From positions 1 through 64,000 of the forward strand of contig CAISBR010000002.1 of the NCBI GenBank assembly GCA_903883645.1: a DNA stretch of 64,000 nt, in the 5' to 3' direction. Below, in pieces: positions 7,843 to 16,516 of this stretch. Under the pieces are notes generated by a model that searched no databases, was not told the DNA's origin, and worked only from the letters and a program-made list of their open reading frames with translations. Every line of letters starts with the position of its first letter. Position 1 is the stretch's first letter. A program made the position numbers and the translations under genes. The stretch comes from an uncultured Myxococcales bacterium (GTDB lineage Bacteria; Myxococcota_A; UBA9042).

Positions 7843-9273
7843 ATGAAGCTGGTCCGCCCCACCCTGCCCCTTATGATCCAAACGACGGTGCTTGTGGTCT
7901 TGCTGGTCCTCGCCGCCTGCCAGCGCGTGGCCGAAGACGACGCTGCGGACGCCATCAGCGACGCAAAGATCATCAAAGATACTGCAACTACAGTAGATAT
8001 TACCAAGCCCGATGTGGCGCCCGACGCCAAGGCCGATATCGCCAAAGATGTGGCGGCGCCGCCCGAACAGTGTGGCAACGACCTTGACGATGATGGCGAC
8101 GGCTACATCGACGAAGCCAACTGCTACCCCGGCCCCAACTTGCGCGTGGGCAGCGAGTGGCTCGACCTGGGGGTGGTGGCGATCGGTGTGGGCAAAGAAA
8201 AGGCCGGGATGCGCACGTTTGGCGCCGCGCTGAAGAACGAAGGCATGGTGGTGACCGCAGAAGACGTTATGGTGCGACCCGTTGGCACCTATCCGCAGTA
8301 TGTGTGGGCCGAGCAGCTGATTTCGCCGTCCGGCGTGGTCGATTTGGCAGCGGGCGAATGGCAGACGTCGCCCAACCGCGGCCAGGTGGGCGAGGCGGCG
8401 AGCACGCTGCAAGTGGGCATGAGTCCAACAATTTCGGTGATTGCCGGGCCGTGGAAGGTGGCGTTTACCCACGCGGCGCAAATCGCTAGTAGCTGGGACG
8501 GTCAGACCACGGCCGCCAAGCTGCACCTGGGCGTGTACGCACGGCCGGAGATTGCTGCCAATCAAATCGCATACTTCGACCTAGATGTGTTTTGCGTGGG
8601 CGGCGTGCCGATGCCGTGCGCTCAGCTCGCCACCAGCCCGCAATGGCAGATCATGGCCGACCGCATCAATGCGATCTGGAAAACGGCGTCGATTCAGCTG
8701 GGCACGGTGACTTTTACCGACCTGGATGGCGACGATGGTACGAAATACAAGTACATCGACAACGTGCTCGAAGGGCAACCGCAGAACGAGCTCTTCGGCG
8801 TGTATCAGGCCACAGCGAAGAAGCGGCCGCAGTCGACCGCGGCGACGCTGGTACTGGTGGCGGGGCTGAATGACAACGGCCTTGGTGTCGCGGCGGGCCT
8901 GTCAGCGCTGGGTGGCGTGCCGGGCTGGCCTGGGCGGCGTACGTCGGGCCTAGCGGTGGCCATTGACCCCGACAAGTGGCAGATCGTGGTCGACGAGGGG
9001 CCGGATGTGTCGTACGCGGGAGATGTGTGGGGCGTGGTAATTGCCCACGAGATCGGCCACTTCTTGGGTCTGTGGCATACCGACGAAAAGGCGGGGGGCC
9101 AGCACGACACGGTCGACGACACGCCGCCGTGCAACCTAGACGAATCGATCGAAAAGACCAAAGAGACCTGCCCAGTACAGGCGAAGTACCTGATGTTTTG
9201 GGCGCCTGCCGCGACCTCGCTGACGCTGGGGCAGGCAAAGGTGGCCCGGCTGAGCCCGGCGCTGCGGCCCTAG
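7843..9273 (+). CDS. secreted metzincin-like metalloprotease lipoprotein
   Basis: A 476-residue lipoprotein with lipobox LAAC, followed by an Asp/Ala-rich linker and an Asp-rich Ca-binding-like motif (CGNDLDDDGDGYIDEANC). The C-terminal domain carries the zinc motif HEIGHFLGLWH (His402, Glu403, His406, His412), followed by a Cys-containing loop (DDTPPCNLDES). This is typical of pappalysin/M43-like metzincins. It probably acts at the outer surface on proteins. A TATACT hexamer at 7830-7835 sits so close to the ATG that a leaderless transcript is possible. The substrate is unknown. Confidence 0.8.
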   Translation: MKLVRPTLPLMIQTTVLVVLLVLAACQRVAEDDAADAISDAKIIKDTATTVDITKPDVAPDAKADIAKDVAAPPEQCGNDLDDDGDGYIDEANCYPGPNLRVGSEWLDLGVVAIGVGKEKAGMRTFGAALKNEGMVVTAEDVMVRPVGTYPQYVWAEQLISPSGVVDLAAGEWQTSPNRGQVGEAASTLQVGMSPTISVIAGPWKVAFTHAAQIASSWDGQTTAAKLHLGVYARPEIAANQIAYFDLDVFCVGGVPMPCAQLATSPQWQIMADRINAIWKTASIQLGTVTFTDLDGDDGTKYKYIDNVLEGQPQNELFGVYQATAKKRPQSTAATLVLVAGLNDNGLGVAAGLSALGGVPGWPGRRTSGLAVAIDPDKWQIVVDEGPDVSYAGDVWGVVIAHEIGHFLGLWHTDEKAGGQHDTVDDTPPCNLDESIEKTKETCPVQAKYLMFWAPAATSLTLGQAKVARLSPALRP

Positions 9274-9315
9274 CGGCATACCCAGTGCATTGAGTAGGAT
9301 TCGACCTTTCCCACG

Positions 9316-9344
9316 TTGAAAAAGCGCGACAGCGGGCCTACGCT
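9316..9344 (+). promoter_or_regulatory. candidate sigma-70 promoter of the Cys-tail/radical SAM operon
   Basis: TTGAAA at 9316-9321, 17-bp spacer, TACGCT at 9339-9344, about 20 bp before the predicted start of the first gene of the operon. No other promoter-like pair was seen in the short gaps (36, 20 and 3 bp) between the four genes. Confidence 0.5.
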
Positions 9345-9370
9345 TCGCCGACCCTGAAATGGAGCCGAGC

Positions 9371-10417
9371 ATGAAGACGCTGCAGCCGACCCTGAGCCCC
9401 CTGCCCTTGCGCTTGCTGGCGCTGCTTGCCAGCCTAATCGCCCTAGTTACAACGAGTTCTCAGGCTATAGCCTCGCCGACCGACGCGCTCAATATTCTGC
9501 GCAGCGCGGGCCAGAGCGGGCTTGCACAACACCTTGGGCTCGACCAGGCCAAGAAAGATACCGTCAATCAGATCGCCCGCGAGGCGGCGCAGAAGACGGG
9601 CGCCAAGGTCTATGTGGTGATGCTGGCTCGCGACGAGAGTCCAGAGCCGTACGGCGAGCTATATACTCAGTTGAATATGCAGGGGAAAGACCTGCTAGTT
9701 GCCTCGAATGGGACTCAATGGCGTGTGACGTGCGCTGGTCTGTCGCACGACGCCAAAGAAGCACTGGTCGACCGCGCGCTGAAGATGCCTGGATTTGAGA
9801 ACAATCCGATTGGCCGTTTGCGCGAGTTGACCACGCAGATGACCACCGCGATCAATCAGCAGACGTTGACGGTGGCGAGCACGGGTGCGGGGCGGATGAG
9901 CTGGAACCAATTCGAAGCGGCCAATGCGGGCAAGGGCTGGTCAAGCCAGCGAATGTCAGACGAATTTAGCCGTTACAAGCAAACAGGGATGACGCCCGGA
10001 GGTGGCAACAGCCACGCCATGACCACCACCTCAGCGTCGACGACCGCGTCAGTGCCAGTGGAGCACAGTTCTACTTCGCATACAGGGGCTTGGGCGGTAT
10101 TTGGCGCGCTAGTGCTGGCGATCCTGGGCGTAGTGCTGTGGCGGCGCAAGCAGCGCGATGCCAACCTGGGCCAAGAGCTCAAGAACGCACTGCAGGGCCC
10201 CGAGCAAGTGATCACCGACGTGTACATGACGATGGACGGGGTCGAAAACCATCCGCGTTTTGGGCAGTTGCTCGAGGCGGCCAATGCTTGCCAAGCCAAG
10301 CTTGACGAGCTCAAGAATGGTCCGGCCAGCCGCGAAGCCGTGTCGAAGGCTCGGGCGCTGAACGACGAGGCCAATCGCGTGCGCCGCGCCTTCGATGACG
10401 CCAAGATGCAACGTTAA
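9371..10417 (+). CDS. TPM-like domain membrane protein, first gene of the Cys-tail operon
   Basis: A 348-residue protein. The start at 9371 is chosen over the ATG 12 bp upstream because GGAG lies 7 bp before it. Residues 1 to about 36 form a signal peptide (ending IASPTDA). Residues about 40-180 form a soluble exported domain (LGLDQAKKDTVNQIAREAAQKTGAKVYVVML, GKDLLVASNG) resembling the TPM domain found in membrane-quality-control proteins. A Ser/Thr-rich stretch, a single transmembrane helix (about 240-257) and a cytosolic helical tail of about 90 residues follow. It precedes the Cys-tail protein by 36 bp and is presumably co-transcribed. The TPM assignment is by resemblance only. Confidence 0.6.
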   Translation: MKTLQPTLSPLPLRLLALLASLIALVTTSSQAIASPTDALNILRSAGQSGLAQHLGLDQAKKDTVNQIAREAAQKTGAKVYVVMLARDESPEPYGELYTQLNMQGKDLLVASNGTQWRVTCAGLSHDAKEALVDRALKMPGFENNPIGRLRELTTQMTTAINQQTLTVASTGAGRMSWNQFEAANAGKGWSSQRMSDEFSRYKQTGMTPGGGNSHAMTTTSASTTASVPVEHSSTSHTGAWAVFGALVLAILGVVLWRRKQRDANLGQELKNALQGPEQVITDVYMTMDGVENHPRFGQLLEAANACQAKLDELKNGPASREAVSKARALNDEANRVRRAFDDAKMQR

Positions 10418-10453
10418 CCGCTTAAGATTCAACACGATCAACAGGAGACGACC

Positions 10454-11689
10454 ATGCGCCTGACCGCCCAAGCCCGCGTGTTTTTTCAAGCCGGCGAAGA
10501 AGTGTTTCGTAAGCCGAGTTTCTGGGACAAATTCAAGGGGATGCTGGGCTCCGATGTGGATCTGCGCACGGGCGAATTGAGCCTAGCCGGCAACGCCCTG
10601 GCGGTATGCGAGCAGGTGCAGCAGGCCTTCGCGCTCGCCAAGATCACCAACGCGGTAAGCCTGGGCGTCGACCGCGATATTGTGTTCCAAGACCTAGAGG
10701 ACCGCGACAACGATGCCGACATGCTGCTGCGGGCGACCCGCGCGTCGGCCTCGCGGTTTTCGCAGCCGTTTTCAGTAATTCGCATCGTGTTCGAGCACGA
10801 GAACGCCGGTTTGCACAGCCTGATCGAGGCGACCGTGCGCAGCAGCTACAAGCCCACAGAACCTGGCGTGATCATTGCTATCGGCAGCCGCATCACGGCG
10901 CTGCGGCCGCAAGAGGGCGAAGACATCGAGGCGGCCAAAGACCGCATCGGCAAGGCGCTGGGCGACCCGCACTTGGTGCCGGCCAGCAAGGCGATGCTCG
11001 ACGCGCTGGTCGGGCGCATCGAGACCGCGCTGTCGCGGGTGTTTGCCGGCGCGCGCGTCGAGGTCGATCACGCCGATGTGCAAGTGGTCAAGCCAAGCCG
11101 CGATGACGTGAAGAATATGACGCAATCGTCGGATCAGCGCGACGCCAGCCTGCGCAGCGCTCCCATGTACTACCCGGGCTTCCGCTACGGCGCTTACTAT
11201 GACCCATGGGGAACATACTATTACGATCCGATGGATACATTTGTGAACTTGATGGTCTTGGATGCGATTGCCTCGCCAAGGCATCATTGGGGCTACGGTC
11301 CCGGCTACTTGGGCACCAGCTGGGGCAGCTACGGCGCGCCCGTCACCATCGTCAACTACAACGGCCAGCCGTACGGCACTGCCGATCACTACGACAGTTT
11401 TAGCAATCAACTTGGCGATGTAGGTGGCGTGGTCAACCAAGACTGGTCGTCGGCCAGCTTTAACGACGGCTGGATGTCTAGCTACGATGCCAGCAATTCT
11501 AGCTTTGATACAGGCACTTCGGGCGGAAGCTGGGACTGTGCGGGCGATTCGGGCAATGCTGGCGGTGGCGGCAGCAGCGACTGCAGCTTTGATTGCAGCT
11601 CCGATTGCAGTGCCGATTGCGCCTCGAGCGACTGCTCGTGGGATTGCTCGTCCGACTGCAGCAGCGATTGCGGCGGGTCCGATTGGTAG
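10454..11689 (+). CDS. cytosolic protein with nine-copy Asp-Cys C-terminal tail, candidate radical SAM substrate
   Basis: A 411-residue protein with no signal peptide and a good site (AGGAG). The N-terminal 230 residues form an alpha/beta domain of unknown family. Residues about 236-340 are rich in Tyr, Gly and Trp (YYPGFRYGAYYDPWGTYYYDP). The last 52 residues are Ser/Asp/Gly/Cys only, apart from a few Ala, Asn, Phe and Trp. They contain nine Cys (362, 377, 381, 385, 389, 394, 398, 402, 406), every one preceded by Asp. Spacing is four residues except for 362-377 and the 389-394 step. The rest of the protein has just one clear Cys near residue 52. The gene lies 20 bp before a radical SAM/SPASM maturase, so the tail is a likely modification site. 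No known RiPP leader was recognised. Confidence 0.75.
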   Translation: MRLTAQARVFFQAGEEVFRKPSFWDKFKGMLGSDVDLRTGELSLAGNALAVCEQVQQAFALAKITNAVSLGVDRDIVFQDLEDRDNDADMLLRATRASASRFSQPFSVIRIVFEHENAGLHSLIEATVRSSYKPTEPGVIIAIGSRITALRPQEGEDIEAAKDRIGKALGDPHLVPASKAMLDALVGRIETALSRVFAGARVEVDHADVQVVKPSRDDVKNMTQSSDQRDASLRSAPMYYPGFRYGAYYDPWGTYYYDPMDTFVNLMVLDAIASPRHHWGYGPGYLGTSWGSYGAPVTIVNYNGQPYGTADHYDSFSNQLGDVGGVVNQDWSSASFNDGWMSSYDASNSSFDTGTSGGSWDCAGDSGNAGGGGSSDCSFDCSSDCSADCASSDCSWDCSSDCSSDCGGSDW

Positions 11690-11709
11690 CACGCGTTCCT
11701 TTTACGAAT

Positions 11710-13203
11710 TTGAAGACTCCGAAACACAGACCTGGCGCGCCACTGGGCCTGCCGCCGCGCGAGCGCTGGCTCGAGCTGCCGGTGCGGCGGGCGCCACGCT
11801 TGTATACCTCGTGGCTCGACGGGCGGCCTTTTGCCCATGATCCCGATGGCTACGATGCCCTTGCGGTGCTGACGCCGCCCGCGTGGCAGCTGAGTCTAGC
11901 CGCTGACGGGCGGGCGCTGGGCGAGGTGCTGGCCGATCTCGCCCAACCCCATGAACACGAAGCGTTTCTAAGCGAGCTACCGCTGCTGTGGCAAAATGGC
12001 TTTGTGCGCTCGCCGGGGATTCAGCCGCGGGCCCCCAAAGGCACGAGCGAGCGGGTGTTCAACACCTGGATCCACCTGACCAACGCCTGCAATCTGGCCT
12101 GCCCCTACTGCTATATCCACAAAGATAAACGCCATATGGCCGATCACGTGGTCAGCGATGTGCTGGCGAGTATTGCCACGACCGCCCAATCCGGCCAGGT
12201 TGACCGCATCCATGTGCGCTACGCGGGCGGCGAGCCGATGCTGCGCTTCGCGGCGATGCAGGCGTTCCATGCCCAGGCCACCGAGCTCTGTGCCCAGCAT
12301 GGGGTCAAGTTCTCGGCCGCAGTGCTGACCAACGGCGCGGTGGTGCCCGATGGGGCGATCGACTGGCTAAAGGCCCACAAGGTCTCGATTTCCATGTCGA
12401 TAGACGGCGTGGGCGCGATGCAAGATGTGATGCGGCCGGTGGTGGGTGGCGGCTCGTCGTTTGCGCGGGTGCAGCAGGGCCTAGATCGCTATCAGCAGGC
12501 GGGGATACAACCCTACATGCTCATCACGGTGGGCGACAGCAACCTGGATGGGCTGCCCGAGCTAACCGAGTTTTTGCTGAATCGCGGCCTGGGTTTTCGC
12601 TACAGTCTGGTCCGCGATCTCGAGTGGGGCGCCAGCGTGCTCGACGACAGGCACGGGCCAGAACACGCCGACGGTCGCCAAGCCGCGCCCACGGATATCC
12701 TGAGTGGAGAGCCGCTTTTCCGCCTGCAAAAGGTGCTCGGGCAGTGCTACCGGCGCATCGAGCAGCACGTGCGCGCCAGCGACGGTGCCGACCCGAGTTG
12801 GTTTCGCCGTACGCATCGGTTTTGCGATCTGGACCTGTGGCGCCCGCTACAGCATGCCTGTGGCGCCGGGCGGACTTACGTGGCCATTGGCGAAGATGGT
12901 CAGGTGAGCCCGTGCCAAGCGGCGCTACATCATCCGGGCACCCAGCCGGTGGCAGGCTTGTCGCTGCTGCAACTCGCCAAAGGCCAAACACAATTTCCTC
13001 TATTTACAAGGACTCATGGCAATCCTGACTGTGCGCGCTGCCAGCACAAGCCGTCGTGCGCCGGAGGTTGCCCGCTGCAGCTCTACCGCCGCGAGGGCCA
13101 TGTCGACGGTCGCTCGCCCTATTGCATGGTCTACAAGGCCGTGATTCCACAGATGGTGCGCATTGCCGCGCTCGAGCTGATGCAAGCGCAGCGCCGGAGC
13201 TAA
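11710..13203 (+). CDS. radical SAM/SPASM peptide-maturase-like enzyme
   Basis: A 497-residue protein if started at TTG 11710, 20 bp after the Cys-tail gene. Starting at the ATG further upstream would overlap that gene by about 100 bp. The N-terminal 95 residues look like a PqqD/RRE-type winged helix (GYDALAVLTPPAW, LGEVLADLAQ). The radical SAM motif is CNLACPYC (Cys127, Cys131, Cys134), followed by GGEPML and SMSIDG. The C-terminus carries a canonical SPASM motif: Cys384-X12-G-X4-Cys402, then Cys441-X2-Cys444-X5-Cys450-X3-Cys454-X17-Cys472, expected to hold two extra 4Fe-4S clusters. Such enzymes install C-S or C-C crosslinks or oxidise Cys in ribosomal peptides. The neighbouring Asp-Cys tail is the obvious substrate candidate. 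Confidence 0.9.
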   Translation: MKTPKHRPGAPLGLPPRERWLELPVRRAPRLYTSWLDGRPFAHDPDGYDALAVLTPPAWQLSLAADGRALGEVLADLAQPHEHEAFLSELPLLWQNGFVRSPGIQPRAPKGTSERVFNTWIHLTNACNLACPYCYIHKDKRHMADHVVSDVLASIATTAQSGQVDRIHVRYAGGEPMLRFAAMQAFHAQATELCAQHGVKFSAAVLTNGAVVPDGAIDWLKAHKVSISMSIDGVGAMQDVMRPVVGGGSSFARVQQGLDRYQQAGIQPYMLITVGDSNLDGLPELTEFLLNRGLGFRYSLVRDLEWGASVLDDRHGPEHADGRQAAPTDILSGEPLFRLQKVLGQCYRRIEQHVRASDGADPSWFRRTHRFCDLDLWRPLQHACGAGRTYVAIGEDGQVSPCQAALHHPGTQPVAGLSLLQLAKGQTQFPLFTRTHGNPDCARCQHKPSCAGGCPLQLYRREGHVDGRSPYCMVYKAVIPQMVRIAALELMQAQRRS

Positions 13204-13206
13204 TCG

Positions 13207-14280
13207 ATGGAGCGGACGTTCTTGAACAACTCCGTGCAGACCTGGCTGGTGGCTGCGCTGGTGGTCGCGCTGGGCTGGCTTTTGGGCCGACTGGTGCGGT
13301 TTGTGCTGACGCGGTGGGTGGTCAAGCTGACCGCGGCGACGGGCACGCAGCTCGACGACAAGATTTTGACGCGGTCGGCCCGGCCCGTGAGCCTGATTGT
13401 GGCCTTTGCCTCGGTGCACGTGGCGCTGGCGATGCTGACCGTAGCCGAGCCGACCCGACACATCATCGAAGGCGCTGTGGTCGCAGCGATCGCCATTACA
13501 GCTGCTGTTATCGTAATGCGCAGCATAGACGCGGTGTTCGAAGAGCTGATGCAGCCCTGGGCCGCGCGCCAACAGCCGCCGCTCAATCCGCTGGTGCTCG
13601 ATGTGGGCCGCATCGCCCTCAAGGTGGTGTGTGGGTCGTTCGCCACCGTAACCGTCATGCAGCGCGCGGGCTTTGACGTGTGGAGCGTGATCACCGGCCT
13701 CGGTATCGGCGGCGTGGCCGTGGCGCTGGCGGCGCAGCAGACCTTGGGCAACCTGTTCGGCTCGGTGCAGGTGATGACCGACCGGCCGTTTGCCGTGGGC
13801 GATTCTGTGCAGATCGACCGGTTCTCGGGGCGGGTGCTCAGCGTAGGGCTGCGGTCGACGCGGCTGCGGCGCGCTTCGGGCGAGGTGGTGGTCATTCCCA
13901 ACAAGCACGTGGCGGAGACGACCATCGAGAACTTCATGGCCGAGCAAGGGCAAGTTCGCGAATTTACGCTTGCGCTCACCTATGAGACCACGGCGGAGCG
14001 GGTCCAAGAGGCCGTCGCCCTGCTACGACAGATCATGTCGGCAAATCCAGACATTCACCCCGAAGTGATGGTGCATTTCTGGTCCTTCGACGCCTCGTCG
14101 CTGCAACTGCGCGTAATCTACCGGGTACCGCAAGCCGACCGCTATGCGGATGTGGCCCACGCGGTCAACCTGGCCATTCTCGCCGACTTCAAGCAGGCGG
14201 GGCTGACGTTTGCCTACCCGGTGCAGCGCGTAGTGCTCGATGCGGGGGCCGTAGCGCCGCCCGAGCTGCGGGCTAGTTAG
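13207..14280 (+). CDS. MscS-family mechanosensitive channel
   Basis: A 357-residue inner-membrane protein starting 3 bp after the radical SAM gene, so it is probably translated from the same mRNA. Hydrophobic helices lie at about 10-35, 60-80 and 92-112. The conserved pore helix GLGIGGVAVALAAQQTLGNLFG starts near residue 164. It is followed by the MscS beta domain (DRPFAVGDSVQI, RRASGEVVVIPNKHV) and a C-terminal alpha/beta domain. MscS channels release solutes when membrane tension rises. Why one should follow a peptide-maturase pair is not explained. Confidence 0.9.
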   Translation: MERTFLNNSVQTWLVAALVVALGWLLGRLVRFVLTRWVVKLTAATGTQLDDKILTRSARPVSLIVAFASVHVALAMLTVAEPTRHIIEGAVVAAIAITAAVIVMRSIDAVFEELMQPWAARQQPPLNPLVLDVGRIALKVVCGSFATVTVMQRAGFDVWSVITGLGIGGVAVALAAQQTLGNLFGSVQVMTDRPFAVGDSVQIDRFSGRVLSVGLRSTRLRRASGEVVVIPNKHVAETTIENFMAEQGQVREFTLALTYETTAERVQEAVALLRQIMSANPDIHPEVMVHFWSFDASSLQLRVIYRVPQADRYADVAHAVNLAILADFKQAGLTFAYPVQRVVLDAGAVAPPELRAS

Positions 14281-14580
14281 CTCACAGCGGGCGCCAAGAG
14301 CTCGCAACTTCTTGCAGCAACGTATAATTTAACTCAAATCGCGACGTGCGGTGGCGTGCGGCAGCGACCGCTTCGGCCCCAAACAACGCCCCTTCCGCGT
14401 GCCGAGTGGAGTAAAAAGGCCCCACCCACGGCGCGGCAGCCGAGGTTGCGGCGTAGGGTGCGCTTGACGACCCCAACGGGCCAGCGCAGAGTTCAGCGCA
14501 CGCAGCGACTTGGTGCAAGCGATGGTGCCCATCATGCACAGCCAGCGACCGTCCAGCCGCAGACTCGGCGAGTGTGGCCG
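14281..14580 (+). other. 300-bp intergenic region
   Basis: No convincing gene. An Arg/Pro-rich open frame leads into the sensor kinase gene but looks like non-coding sequence. A TATAAT hexamer lies at 14323-14328 with no clear -35 at the usual distance. The first 60 bases are AT-richer than the surroundings, consistent with a promoter for the kinase gene. Confidence 0.4.
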
Positions 14581-16503
14581 ATGAGCTATTGGCACGATCA
14601 GCTTGAGCCCTTGCGCGAGGTGGCCAGCCGCCTCACCCAGTTCATTTGCGTGGCGGATTACGCCACCGGAGCGCCTCTGTACGGCAGCCCGGCCGGCGAA
14701 GAAATCTTTGGCATTAAGCAGAGCGTGCTGGATGCTGACCCGTGGGCGTGGCAGAGCTTGGTTGAGCGCGACGACCTGCCGTTGGTGCTGGCGGCGCAGC
14801 AGCAGCTGCTGACAGGCTCCGTGAGCGTGGAGTATCGCCTGCACCACCCCCACCGCGGCTTGCGCTGGATGCGCTCGAGTGCCTGGACAGTGCTCGACGA
14901 CCATGCCCAACCGGTGCGCCTAGTGGCCTTGGTCGAGGATGTGACGGACCGGCGCGCGACCAGCGAGCGGATTGAGCGCGATGCCAGGCACATGCGCAAC
15001 TTGCTCGAGTGCTTGCCCCAGGGCGTGCTCGTCTACCGCGACCGCTTGCTGTACGCCAACCAAACGATGCTGGATTACCTGGGCGTGAGCGCGGACGACT
15101 GCATTGGACAGCCGGTGCTTGCGCTCATGGCAAAGGCCTTTGGCCCCGAAGAGCAACCAGAAGTGCGCAGGCGACTTGCTGAGGCGGTGACGGGCCAAGT
15201 GTTGCCGCCGACGGAACGCATCATCCGCCGGCACGATGGCCAGCTCATGGTTGCCGAAATGACGACGCTGACCGTGCCTTTTGGCGGCGAGCCGGCGCAA
15301 ATGACCATCTTTCGCGACCTGACGGAGCGACGGGCGATCGAGGCCAAGCTGGCTATGTCTGACCGCATGGCGCTGCTGGGCCGCATGGCTGCAGGCTTGG
15401 CGCACGACCTGAACAATCCGCTGGCGGCCACGCTGGGGCACATGGACCTGGCGCGCGAGGCACTGCCCACGCTGGTCGCCCAAGTCGCCGAGCTGACGGC
15501 GAGCGTTGGCGACCGGGCGGACCTCGTCCCCATGTTAACGAACCTGCAACAGGGGTTAGACACTGTGCGGCGCCACACGCGCGCGGCCCAGCAAAGTGCC
15601 CGGCAAGTGCTGGGGGTCATGCGCGGGCTCGACGATTGGTGGACCACGTCGCATAGCGAGACGCATCCGGTCGACCCCGTGGCGACGCTGCGGTCGGCGC
15701 TGCATCTGAGCGCGCATCAGGTGAGCCGTAGCATCGTCATCCACGACGAGTTGACGGAGATGCCGAGCGCCAAGACGAGCGAGACGCGGCTGTGCCTCGG
15801 CTTTGTGTCGCTGCTAACCGACTTGGCCACGATGATCGAGCGCAGCGGCGACAGGGCCTTACCCGTGTATTTGCGCGGAAGCGCGACGCCGACCGAAGTG
15901 CAGTTGCGCCTCTTGGCCAACACTTCGCTCGGTCTCGAAGCGCGCTTGCTCGATGCGAGCGAGGCGACCGGTCTGGCGGGTGCGCAGCTCTGTGTCGATG
16001 TGATGCGCGCCAACGGCGGCGACGTGCGAGCCGTGCGCGAAGGCGACTTGAGCGGCATCTGCTTGGTGTTGCCAGTCGTGGCAGGGGTCGCAAACGCTGA
16101 CCCTGACTCAGGAACCTTTCTTGTGCCCACCGGCTTGCGACGCGGCCGCGTGCTCGTAATCGACGACGATCCAACAGTGGCCAAGATTCTGTACACGGCG
16201 CTGGCCAGCGAACATATGGTCGAGGTGGAGCACGATGCGCGGCGCGCGCTGCAGCGGCTGCGGGCGGGCGAGCGCTTCGACGCCGTGCTTTGCGACGTGA
16301 TGATGCCGGAACTTTCTGGCATCGACCTGTACCGCGAGTTGCGCCATGCCGCGCCGGCGCAAGCAGATCGCCTCGTCTTTGTGACGGGCGGGGCCTTTGC
16401 AGATGATGCCGAAGCGGCCCTCGTCGACAGCGGTCGGCCCCTGATCACAAAACCATTTAATATTAAAGATTTACGCCGCATCATTCGCCAAGTGGTCGGG
16501 TAG
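14581..16503 (+). CDS. PAS-PAS hybrid sensor histidine kinase with degenerate ATPase domain and receiver
   Basis: A 640-residue soluble protein. Residues about 15-125 are a PAS domain (WHDQLEPL, EYRLHHPHRGLRWMRSS). About 135-260 is a second PAS (LLECLPQGVLVYRDRLLYANQTMLDYLG, WVAEMTTLTVPF-like). The phospho-acceptor helix has HDLNNPL with His275. The catalytic ATPase domain is poorly preserved: the N-box position reads LLTDLATMI with no paired Asn, and no DxGxG is visible. Only a GLAGAQLCVDVMRANGG segment echoes the last box. The C-terminal receiver (about 520-640) is intact, with acidic pocket VIDDDP, Asp572 in LCDVMMP, and a KPF lysine. It may rely on another kinase or act through the receiver alone. 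Confidence 0.85.
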   Translation: MSYWHDQLEPLREVASRLTQFICVADYATGAPLYGSPAGEEIFGIKQSVLDADPWAWQSLVERDDLPLVLAAQQQLLTGSVSVEYRLHHPHRGLRWMRSSAWTVLDDHAQPVRLVALVEDVTDRRATSERIERDARHMRNLLECLPQGVLVYRDRLLYANQTMLDYLGVSADDCIGQPVLALMAKAFGPEEQPEVRRRLAEAVTGQVLPPTERIIRRHDGQLMVAEMTTLTVPFGGEPAQMTIFRDLTERRAIEAKLAMSDRMALLGRMAAGLAHDLNNPLAATLGHMDLAREALPTLVAQVAELTASVGDRADLVPMLTNLQQGLDTVRRHTRAAQQSARQVLGVMRGLDDWWTTSHSETHPVDPVATLRSALHLSAHQVSRSIVIHDELTEMPSAKTSETRLCLGFVSLLTDLATMIERSGDRALPVYLRGSATPTEVQLRLLANTSLGLEARLLDASEATGLAGAQLCVDVMRANGGDVRAVREGDLSGICLVLPVVAGVANADPDSGTFLVPTGLRRGRVLVIDDDPTVAKILYTALASEHMVEVEHDARRALQRLRAGERFDAVLCDVMMPELSGIDLYRELRHAAPAQADRLVFVTGGAFADDAEAALVDSGRPLITKPFNIKDLRRIIRQVVG

Positions 16504-16516
16504 CGCCTCTCCATCG

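Noticed and set aside
11593-11709. An upstream ATG for the radical SAM gene
   Set aside because: It would overlap the Asp-Cys tail by about 100 bp and add Leu/Arg-rich shadow sequence; TTG 11710 directly after that gene fits better.
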